Source of the DNA: Lamprocystis purpurea DSM 4197
GTDB taxonomy: Bacteria > Pseudomonadota > Gammaproteobacteria > Chromatiales > Chromatiaceae
DNA length: 35,665 nt
Assembly: GCF_000379525.1 (NCBI RefSeq)
Contig: NZ_KB902532.1
Span: 1 to 35,665 of the forward strand
Direction of reading: 5' to 3'
The position numbers and the translations under genes were made by a program. Position 1 is the first letter of the stretch; every line of letters begins with the position of its first letter. The notes below the pieces were generated by a model that did no database searches, was not told the DNA's origin, and saw nothing but the letters and a program-made list of their open reading frames with translations. Positions 8,249 through 14,986 of the stretch are shown here, piece after piece.

Positions 8249-9700
8249 TCAGGTTCCGCAGAAGGTTTGCTGTACGACTTCGTGCGGCTGTGGCGGTTGC
8301 GTGTAAGGTGCGTGCTCGGGCCGCATCTCCCAGGGGCTGGCGAGTACCCGCAAGAGTGCGTCCAGCGGTACGTGGTCGCCGTCCACCGCCGCGTTCAGCG
8401 CCGCCTCGACCCGGTGATTGCGCGGGATCACGGCCGGGTTGGCCCGCCGCATCCGGGCCGCCCGCTCGGCCGGGCTTGCGGTCTCGCGTGCGAGCCGGGC
8501 GCGCCAGTCCGGCAGCCAGGCGGCGATGGCGCCACCGTCGCTCCAGCGGGTCTCGTTACCCGCTGCAACCTCACCCAAGGCGCGGAAGCTGTTGGTAAAA
8601 TCTGCATTGTCCGCGGCCAGGGCCGCCAGGAACCCGGCGATCTGTTCGGCATCGTCCGCCTGCTCATCCATGAGCCCCAGCTTGGCCCGAAAGACCGCGA
8701 GATAGGCCTGTTCGAACCGCGGCATGAAGGTGTCGACCGCCGTCTGGGCGATGTCCAACGCCCGCTCCGGGTCTTCGTCGAGCAGCGGCAGCAGTGATTG
8801 GGCAAGGCTCACCAGGTTCCACTGGGCGATGCGCGGCTGATTGGCATAGGCATAGCGCCCGTGCCGATCGATGGAGCTGTAGACCGTCTCGGGGTGATAG
8901 GTATCCATGAAGGCGCAGGGGCCGTAATCGATGGTCTCGCCGGTGATCGACATGTTGTCGGTATTCATCACCCCGTGGATGAAGCCGATGCCGAGCCAAC
9001 GCGCAATCAGGTCCGCCTGACGCCCGATGACCGCGTCCAGCAGGGCCAGGTAAGGCTGTTCAGCCTCGGCCAGTGCGGGGTCGTGGCGGGCGATGACATA
9101 GTCGGCCAGGCGGCGCAGGGCCGCGTGGTCCTCGCGGGCCGCGAAATACTCGAAGGTCCCGACCCGCACATGGCCGCGCGCTATCCGTGTCAGTACCGCG
9201 CCCGGTCGGGTGGCTTCGCGATAGACCGGTTCGCCCGTGGTGACCACGGCGAGTGCGCGCGTGGTCGGGATGCCGAGCGCGTGCATCGCCTCGCCGATCA
9301 CGTATTCCCGCAGCACCGGACCCAGCCAGGCGCGTCCGTCACCCCCGCGCGAGAAAGGGGTGCGGCCCGAGCCCTTGAGGTGAATATCGAAACGGGTTCC
9401 CTGCGGGTCCGTGATCTCGCCGAGCAGGATCGCCCGGCCGTCGCCGAGCTGCGGGACGAAATGGCCGAACTGATGCCCGGCATAGGCCATAGCCAGCGGC
9501 TCCGCGCCCGCGGGCACCTGATTGCCCGCGAACACGGCCAAGCCCTCCGGCGTGTCCAGCGCTGTCGGGTCGAGTCCGAGCGACAGGGCCAGTGCGGTAT
9601 TCAGTTTGACCAGCCGCGGACCGGCCACCGGCACTGGGGCCAGTCGCGCGTAGAAGTGGTCCGGCAGGCGGGCGTAGGTGTTGTCGAAGGCGAGGGTCAT
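8249..9700 (-). CDS. selO: protein adenylyltransferase SelO (YdiU/UPF0061)
   Basis: A 483-residue full-length member of the SelO pseudokinase family, which transfers AMP from ATP to Ser, Thr or Tyr of target proteins and helps redox-stress responses. Visible signatures are AMAYAGHQFGHFVPQLGDGR (70-89), HLKGSGRTPFSRGGDGRA (107-124, with the ATP-contacting Lys109) and HGVMNTDNMSI (242-252) followed by DYGPCAFMD (258-266), which hold the metal/base Asn and Asp residues. A cysteine stands three from the end (FCGT, C481), where many homologues have a regulatory Cys and animal enzymes a selenocysteine. First gene of a selO-hydrolase pair. Confidence 0.95.
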   Translation of the reverse strand: MTLAFDNTYARLPDHFYARLAPVPVAGPRLVKLNTALALSLGLDPTALDTPEGLAVFAGNQVPAGAEPLAMAYAGHQFGHFVPQLGDGRAILLGEITDPQGTRFDIHLKGSGRTPFSRGGDGRAWLGPVLREYVIGEAMHALGIPTTRALAVVTTGEPVYREATRPGAVLTRIARGHVRVGTFEYFAAREDHAALRRLADYVIARHDPALAEAEQPYLALLDAVIGRQADLIARWLGIGFIHGVMNTDNMSITGETIDYGPCAFMDTYHPETVYSSIDRHGRYAYANQPRIAQWNLVSLAQSLLPLLDEDPERALDIAQTAVDTFMPRFEQAYLAVFRAKLGLMDEQADDAEQIAGFLAALAADNADFTNSFRALGEVAAGNETRWSDGGAIAAWLPDWRARLARETASPAERAARMRRANPAVIPRNHRVEAALNAAVDGDHVPLDALLRVLASPWEMRPEHAPYTQPPQPHEVVQQTFCGT

Positions 9701-9715
9701 CCGCGGTTTGTATCC

Positions 9716-9913
9716 GATGTGTTCGAGGTGATGGGCAGGTCGCCGCGCTCTGGTCCATCAATCTGGATGAGAACGGAAATATCAAGCCGCCAATCGCTTC
9801 CGGACCCGGACGCCGAGGTCTTGGCCCTGTTCCGGTATCGGTTCAGTGTGGAAGCAGGTCGGCGGTTGCTGGAAGCGCGGCTGTCGGGGCCCGGAGCTAA
9901 GGTGATCGCCTGA
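9716..9913 (+). pseudogene. decayed gene tail between selO and the RES toxin
   Basis: Two frames give protein-like sequence: GQVAALWSINLDENGNIKPP at about 9733-9792 and, after a frame change, FRYRFSVEAGRRLLEARLSG, ending at TGA 9911-9913. Together they look like the C-terminal part of one former protein with a one-base shift. The family is not recognised. The 3' end overlaps the end of the convergent RES toxin gene by 17 bases. It could instead be chance coding potential in GC-rich DNA. Confidence 0.3.
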
Positions 9914-10364
9914 TCAGCCGCAGATCGGTGATCAGCAGCTGCGGCTCGCCGACTCTGATTCGGGCAAAATCGGGGTGTCGCGGATTGAGTAGGTAATTCG
10001 TCTCGGCGGGGACCACTGCGCTGGGGACGGCGAGTACGGCGGTGGTCAGCCCCTCTGCCCACTGGGTACCCAGGGCACGAAGGGCCTCGAGAGCTGCCGC
10101 GTCGCGCCAATCGGGGTCGAGTTGCCCGGTGGTGACCCGAGCAATCGCCAGGTCAGTCGGGACCTTGGCCGGGATCATCAGGTAACGGGCACGCAGGGGC
10201 TGGTCTTGGACCAGCATTTCCAGCATGGCCAGGGATTGGGAGCCGGCGGTGTAGACCAGCGGCACACCCTTGCGATTCCAGCGGCCCCCGTAGCGTCTGG
10301 CGCCTTCTCCGGAGAAGGCGCTGTCGGCAAAGCGCGCGGTCAGTATCCGCCAGACGGTGAGCAT
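9897..10364 (-). CDS. RES-domain toxin (NAD-degrading)
   Basis: A 155-residue RES-family toxin. Typical features are the N-terminal VWRI with R6, the GGRWNRKG motif (26-33), VYTAGSQSLAMLEML (37-51) with Y38 and E49, and the later VPSAV and NYLLNPRHPDF segments. RES toxins fold like ADP-ribosyltransferases; studied members deplete NAD by phosphorolysis or hydrolysis, or ADP-ribosylate a target. The start overlaps the antitoxin stop (TGATG), indicating translational coupling. The module is full length and presumably active. It is convergent with a gene remnant. Confidence 0.92.
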   Translation of the reverse strand: MLTVWRILTARFADSAFSGEGARRYGGRWNRKGVPLVYTAGSQSLAMLEMLVQDQPLRARYLMIPAKVPTDLAIARVTTGQLDPDWRDAAALEALRALGTQWAEGLTTAVLAVPSAVVPAETNYLLNPRHPDFARIRVGEPQLLITDLRLIRRSP

Positions 10365-10822
10365 CAGGAGAAAATGCCGTGCTCAATGCGCCCAAGGGTG
10401 TCCATTGCGCTCTCGGTACCAATGTCGGTGTCAAGCAGTGTCAAGGGTGTGACTCCGCCGAGCGCGGCATTGGGCGACTTGAGCCAGTCGATGGTCGCGG
10501 CCAGATCCTCGAAAACCTCTTCGCCGCGGGCAATCACCCGCGCCAGACGGATCACCCTGGATGACTCCTCGCTTGTGAGTTTGCCCTCGCGCTTGCGCCG
10601 CGCCAGGGTCCGCTCGGGGATGCCCACGGCGGTCGCCAACTCGGTCTGGGACAGGTGCGTGAGTCTGGTCAGGGCATCCACAGCGGACGCGGGAATGCCG
10701 CTACGGATGAGGGTCACCCAGTCAAGCGTTGAGCGAGGGAGGCAGGCCAGGACGGTCTGGCCGCCAAGTAGATCATTGACCGCAAGCAGCGACGGAGCGG
10801 AGAGGGTAACGGTGGGCGTCAT
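10364..10822 (-). CDS. Xre/MbcA/ParS-type antitoxin for the RES toxin
   Basis: A 152-residue antitoxin. An N-terminal arm is followed by an Xre-like helix-turn-helix (LSQTELATAVGIPERTLARR, about 57-76) and then the DUF2384 toxin-binding domain (SSRVIRLARVIARGEEVFED and LKSPNAALGGVTPLTLLDT, to about 132). The GG(V/M)xPLxLLDT element is the hallmark of Xre antitoxins that clamp RES toxins. It overlaps the toxin gene by one base. The operon is probably autorepressed. Its promoter shares the 10823-10938 gap with the divergent condensin-gene remnant. Confidence 0.92.
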   Translation of the reverse strand: MTPTVTLSAPSLLAVNDLLGGQTVLACLPRSTLDWVTLIRSGIPASAVDALTRLTHLSQTELATAVGIPERTLARRKREGKLTSEESSRVIRLARVIARGEEVFEDLAATIDWLKSPNAALGGVTPLTLLDTDIGTESAMDTLGRIEHGIFS

Positions 10823-10938
10823 GGATCATCTCGGTAAACAGGGGGGACAGCAGCCCGCGCTGAAGCGGAACAACTGGAGGTTGGTCGCCGGCTGCCTTTC
10901 TAGGATAATGTGCCAGATGGCAGAGCGCATAGTCAAAA

Positions 10939-12109
10939 ATGGCGGAGCACATGTTTGAGCAAACCCTGACCCTGCTCCTGGCCGGCGAGTTCGTCTGTGC
11001 CGTGCGTTATCCGGACGCCTGCCGGTTCCTGGAGGATGAGGCTCAGCGCCGGGATGCCGAAGCCTTTCTGGCCCGGCTGGCCCGGCTGGGCCGGCGGCTC
11101 GCCTGCACCCGACAGGGCGGGGCCTGGTTCGCCGCCTATGCCCGGATCGGCGAGGACGAGCGGCGCGCATTGCGCGACGGGTTCGCCGAGATCAAGCACA
11201 ATCTGCGCTTGCTGGTAGTCATCAGGGTCGGATCGAGAGCGCGGACGAGGCCGCGACCCCGAACGGCCTTCAGGCGCTGCGCCGGCACCGCACCTTGGTG
11301 CCGCTCGAGCAAGACGCCTTCCGGCTCGCGTCATCGCTCGCGCGGCATCTGGACGACGTTCTTCGAGGACTTCCGCATCGGGCGGACCAAAGGATCTGCC
11401 TTCCTGTTCGATCGGGAAGACAAGGCGCGGATTCGCGAACTCCTGAGCGCCGATGGCATCGCTCCGGACACGGATCCGGCGGCCTGGAACGGGATCGGCC
11501 GCGCCCAGGCGCTGCACCTTGGACCGAACGAAAAATTCGCCGCCGCCCCGGTCAAGCGCCGACGGGTCGCCATCAAGACGCTGCCGGGGCGTCCCCTGAT
11601 GCTGGACGGCCAGGCGCTCATCCTGCCGCCCGCCAGCCACCTGGACGTGGAAGGCCCGACGGTCGCCGGTCTCTTGGCTCACGCCACCGTGCTGCTGGTG
11701 GAGAACTGGGAGTCCTTCAATCGCATCCATGACACCGAGCTGGATTTTTCCCCGGCCGGAGAGAATCCACTGGTGGTCTGGCGGGGCGACCGCTCCGACA
11801 CCCGCGCGGACCATGCGCTGGGACTGTTGCGCGCCTTGCAGGTCCCGGTCTGGGCCTTTCGTGGATTATGACCCCGCGGGTTTGCTGATTGCCGCCGCGC
11901 TGCCCGGTTTGGCCGGTCTCATCGCGCCGCCGCTCGAGCGCCTGGAACGTGACCTGGCGCAGGGTCTGGCCGAGCGCTATCAGGCGCAGCTCCCCATGGC
12001 CGCCGCCGCGCTGGATGCCAGTCCGAGCGCGCCGGTGCGCCGGCTCTGGACCATCATCCGCCGTCACGGGCGGGCACTGCCGCAGGAGCGTTACCTGCGT
12101 TCGCGGTGA
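10939..12109 (+). pseudogene. deletion-fused remnant of an MksE-like gene and a DUF7281/MksG-like Toprim gene
   Basis: Three frames are needed to read this locus. Residues 5-93 from ATG 10939 (FEQTLTLLLAGEFVCAVRYP, GGAWFAAYARIGEDERRALR, EIKHNLRLLV) resemble the N-terminus of MksE/JetB-type condensin subunits. At about 11220 the frame changes to a short unassigned part (ESADEAATPNGLQALRRHRT). At about 11358 it returns (FFEDFRIGRTKGSAFLFDRE) to a Toprim-type protein with VLLVENWESFNRIHD. At about 11865 an extra base shifts it into FVDYDPAGLLIAA, the Toprim DxD motif, ending at TGA 12107-12109. Such Toprim (DUF7281, MksG/JetD-like) subunits are the nucleases of plasmid-excluding SMC systems. The SMC subunit and most of mksE are gone. 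Family calls are by pattern only: the Toprim part is strong, the MksE part moderate. Confidence 0.65.
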
Positions 12110-12274
12110 TTGTCGGCGTCACCCTCCGGCGAGTTGTTCCTGGAATCCACGCCACGCCGGGCGCCGCACCGCGGACGCCGCGGTTGCGTCGTCCGCCCTC
12201 CTGATGACTCATCGACGCCGCCGCATCCGGCGTGGTGGCGAAACTTTAGTCGGCGTTTCAAACGCACTGTTTGG

Positions 12275-13354
12275 TTAAGGTTCAGTCCCGCTTGGGCACA
12301 GCTTATCCACAGAAGCGACAACAGGGGATGTGGAAAGCTCGCGGTGCTCCGGTCGGGGGTGGACGACGCGTCGCCAGGTGGTCTCGTCGCGCTCGACCTC
12401 ATGCCGTGCCCAGTCGGCGAAGGCCGCGCGACTCAGGGTGCCGCGGGTGCGCCGTTCGGTTCCGGCAGCGCCGCGGAAGGACACCAGGGCCTCAGCGCCG
12501 CCGGGCTCAACCGTGATCACGCGACGTACCGCCCAGTCGGCCCCGTAACGGCCGTTGCTGTAGCAGCGGCCAGGCCGGATCTCCAGATCGCCCGGATGGC
12601 GTTCCTGGGCGTGGTGCGCCGCCAGGGCGAAGATCTGTGCCAGGTCGGCCTCGGAGACGTCGATGAATGAATCCATCCGCCCTAAGGCATAGACCAGATC
12701 GTCGTGGCCGAGTGCGGGCGGTGTCGGCGTCTCCCCGGTATCGGGTACGCCGGGTGCCGCCGCGGGTGCCGCCAAAGCGGCCGGATAACGCCGCCAGCGG
12801 AAAGGGAAGTTGAGCAGGATGCCGGCCGCCACCAGCAGCGCGGCATTGACCAGCACTGGTGCCAGGAGATAGCCGTACCCCAGGGCCTGGATCTCGGCGC
12901 CGCCGATGATCGCCGTCAGGGCGGTGGCGCCGCCCGGCGGGTGCAGACAGCGCGCATAATGCATGGTCACGATCGCGAGACCGACGGCGAGCGGCCCGGC
13001 AAGTGCCGCCGACGGGATCCAGTGCGCCGCGGTGACGCCGATGAAGGCGGACAGCAGATGGCCGCCGATGACCGGCCAGGGCTGAGACAGGGCGCCATGG
13101 GGCACGGCGAAGATCAGCACGGCCGAGGCCCCCATCGAGGCCACCACCAGCGTACTGCCCGGCCCCAGGGGGTGCAGCGCCGCGGCAGCGAACACCAGCG
13201 CAATACCGAGGACACCTCCGGCCATCGCCAGCCAGCGCTCGTGATGGCTGGCCGGCCGGGATTCGATGCCGAGCAGCGCGCGCAGTCGCTCCCGCGGGGG
13301 TAAGCGCCTGGGTTTGCTGCGGTGCGGCGGGTTGGTCTGGTCGGTACTGGTCAC
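12275..13354 (-). CDS. HPP-family integral membrane protein with extra C-terminal domain
   Basis: A 359-residue protein from GTG 13354, chosen because GGGGAG stands 5 bases upstream; the frame also opens at TTG 13372. Counting from that TTG, membrane segments lie at about 49-66, 73-91, 101-118, 124-140 and 168-188. The family signature CLHPPGGATAL (142-152) follows helix 4. HPP proteins have four to five helices; some are implicated in chloroplast nitrite transport and many carry CBS domains. Here the C-terminal 150 residues are not a CBS pair. They begin DDLVYALGRMDSFIDVSEAD and are soluble and unassigned. The gene is divergent from a DUF190 gene across a 219-base gap. Confidence 0.82.
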   Translation of the reverse strand: MTSTDQTNPPHRSKPRRLPPRERLRALLGIESRPASHHERWLAMAGGVLGIALVFAAAALHPLGPGSTLVVASMGASAVLIFAVPHGALSQPWPVIGGHLLSAFIGVTAAHWIPSAALAGPLAVGLAIVTMHYARCLHPPGGATALTAIIGGAEIQALGYGYLLAPVLVNAALLVAAGILLNFPFRWRRYPAALAAPAAAPGVPDTGETPTPPALGHDDLVYALGRMDSFIDVSEADLAQIFALAAHHAQERHPGDLEIRPGRCYSNGRYGADWAVRRVITVEPGGAEALVSFRGAAGTERRTRGTLSRAAFADWARHEVERDETTWRRVVHPRPEHRELSTSPVVASVDKLCPSGTEP

Positions 13355-13573
13355 GCGTGCTCCCCGCTGCAAGGTTCAGACGAAGGATGTGGCTGGAAAC
13401 GCCGGTCGGTCGGCAGCCGCCGACGACCCGTTTGCGTTATACCTTATGCGCAGGGTTCGCGGTGGTCTCGCGCCTGGATCGCGCGGCTGGCCGGCGGCTT
13501 GAAGCCGAAGGCCCCGTTCAGGTTGCGAGACATCCATGTTCACACGTGCGTCAGATGACTGGCAGGACTGTCC

Positions 13574-13945
13574 ATGAACGGCTGTTTTCTCAAGTTCTAT
13601 GTGGCGGAAAACCGCCGCCACCATCGTAAACTGGCCTACGACTGGCTGCTGGAGGAGGCGAAGCAACTCGGTTTGCACGGCGGCTCAGCGTTCCGCGCCC
13701 TGGCCGGCTATGGCCGTCATGGGCGACTGCACGAGGAGCGTTTTTTCGAGTTGGCTGGAGACCTGCCGGTGGAAGTGGGTTTCGTGGTGACCCAGGAGGA
13801 GGCCGATCGGTTCCTGGCTCACATCGCGGGGCAGGGGCTCAATCTGTTTTATCTCAGGGTGCCGGTGGAGTATGGGTTTACCGGTGATCCTGAATCTTCG
13901 TCTGCTTTCCAGGAGCCCCGACCGGAGCATAGCAGCGCCATGTGA
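13574..13945 (+). CDS. DUF190 (PII-like) protein
   Basis: A 123-residue protein of the DUF190 family (COG1993), which has a PII-like ferredoxin fold and often lies beside CrcB fluoride channels or other transporters. The typical features are LKFYVAENRRHHRKLAYDWL (6-25), GLHGGSAFRALAGYGRHG (33-50) and LPVEVGFVVTQEEADRFL (64-81). DUF190 proteins are thought to be nucleotide-binding regulators of transport, unproven for this one. Its neighbour is the divergent HPP membrane protein, a plausible partner. No CrcB gene or fluoride-riboswitch-like leader is seen in the 219-base gap. Confidence 0.85.
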   Translation: MNGCFLKFYVAENRRHHRKLAYDWLLEEAKQLGLHGGSAFRALAGYGRHGRLHEERFFELAGDLPVEVGFVVTQEEADRFLAHIAGQGLNLFYLRVPVEYGFTGDPESSSAFQEPRPEHSSAM

Positions 13946-13990
13946 CGGTCGGCGCGACGCCGAAGGCGGGCGAAACGATGAGCGCGATGT

Positions 13991-14067
13991 TATAGCCTTC
14001 GTACTCTTGGTGTAGGGGCGGGTTTGAAACCCGCCCCTACGTCCGGTTATCACGTCCGAAGGCTATA
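13991..14067. mobile_element. MITE-like element with 11-base terminal inverted repeats
   Basis: A 77-base element bounded by TATAGCCTTCG (13991-14001) and its exact reverse complement CGAAGGCTATA (14057-14067). An internal perfect hairpin lies at 14012-14040 (GTAGGGGCGGGTTT / AAACCCGCCCCTAC). A second copy in the opposite orientation lies at 29746. No coding capacity. Terminal inverted repeats plus dispersed copies fit a non-autonomous transposable element. The flanks (GT before, CC after) show no clear target duplication. The following gap to 14324 has no gene; it holds the palindrome CGCGACGTCGCG at 14097-14108. Confidence 0.75.
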
Positions 14068-14324
14068 CCGGCCAAGCGCGCAAGCAAAAAAACCCGCGCG
14101 ACGTCGCGTCGTACATCCTGCGACGCGAAATCTTGAGCTGCCCGCTATTTTGAAAAGGCGCGTCAATGCCTCTCTCATTGGCGCGCGACGCTCGACACCG
14201 GACCGGGCAACGATCCGGGACGCAATGCCTACCTCACCGCTTTTCATACCGCCCAAGCTTTTCAGACCTGACCGGGATTTTCTGTTCCGCCGTCCCTGAA
14301 ACACGAATCTCGCCTGTCGCCAAG

Positions 14325-14352
14325 TTGACAGCGACACTGTTTGATGTATAGT
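14325..14352 (+). promoter_or_regulatory. sigma-70 promoter giving a probable leaderless MerR transcript
   Basis: A perfect -35 box TTGACA (14325-14330) and a near-consensus -10 box TATAGT (14347-14352) are separated by 16 bases. The ATG of the MerR-type gene begins 7 bases after the -10 box, about where transcription should start. No ribosome-binding site can fit, so the mRNA is predicted to be leaderless. An imperfect dyad ACAG...CTGT lies between the boxes and could bind the MerR protein itself. Confidence 0.7.
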
Positions 14353-14358
14353 TAGGCC

Positions 14359-14898
14359 ATGATTGACCCACTCGACATCAACGCCCTCAGTCGTGAGACC
14401 GGCGTCCCCGTGCGCACCATCCGCTACTACCTGGCGGAGAAACTGCTGCCGGCGTCGGCGGGACGGGGACCAGCCGCGAGCTATGGCCCCGGCCACCGCG
14501 ACCGCCTGCGGCTGATCCGACGCTTGCAGGAAGCCCACCAGCCGTTGGCCACGATCCGGGCGCAGTTGGAGGCCCTCGACGATGCCGGCGTGGCCGCGGC
14601 GCTGGTCGAACCGGGCGCTGTGCAAGATGCTCCCGCGACGGCCTACGACTATGTGCGCCAGGTGTTGGGTCAGCCTGCCCGGCACGGCGAACCGCCCACC
14701 GGTGCCGCGCGACCGGAGCCCGCGGTCACGCCTGCACCGCCGCCAATGGCGCGGCAACCGCATCGCAGCACGTGGGAGCGCATCACCCTGCACCCGGATA
14801 TCGAGTTGCATGTGCGTCGACCGCTCGCCCGCGCCGATCAGCGCCGGCTCGACGCCCTGCTGGAGCAGGCGCAGCGGCTGTTCAGCACCGAGCCCTGA
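14359..14898 (+). CDS. MerR-type regulator of the ARPP-1/vWA/PARG gene
   Basis: A 179-residue protein. Residues 5-75 are a MerR winged helix-turn-helix (INALSRETGVPVRTIRYYLA, then RLRLIRRLQEAHQPLATIRA). A Pro/Ala-rich linker (100-133) leads to a short C-terminal module (STWERITLHPDIELHVRR, then DQRRLDALLEQAQRLF), not the long coiled-coil effector domain of classic MerR proteins; this module probably senses a ligand or binds a partner. The stop lies 88 bases before the next gene, which has its own strong ribosome-binding site; the two are almost certainly one operon. The ATG directly follows a near-consensus promoter, so it probably lacks a 5' leader. Autoregulation is likely but inferred. Confidence 0.85.
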   Translation: MIDPLDINALSRETGVPVRTIRYYLAEKLLPASAGRGPAASYGPGHRDRLRLIRRLQEAHQPLATIRAQLEALDDAGVAAALVEPGAVQDAPATAYDYVRQVLGQPARHGEPPTGAARPEPAVTPAPPPMARQPHRSTWERITLHPDIELHVRRPLARADQRRLDALLEQAQRLFSTEP

Positions 14899-14986
14899 CC
14901 AGGAATCCAGCCACCGAAACCCAACCGGGCAGGCGCCGACCCCAGCAGTCTCCGTCCGCCGCTACGACAACCTGAAGGAGACGCCC

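Noticed and set aside
13373-13573. Fluoride riboswitch before the DUF190 gene
   Set aside because: The conserved riboswitch core is not recognisable and there is no crcB gene.
14582-14986. N-terminal extension of the ARPP-1/vWA/PARG frame back to 14582
   Set aside because: It overlaps the MerR-type gene in another frame, is Arg/Pro-rich, and GAAGGAG before ATG 14987 fixes the start.
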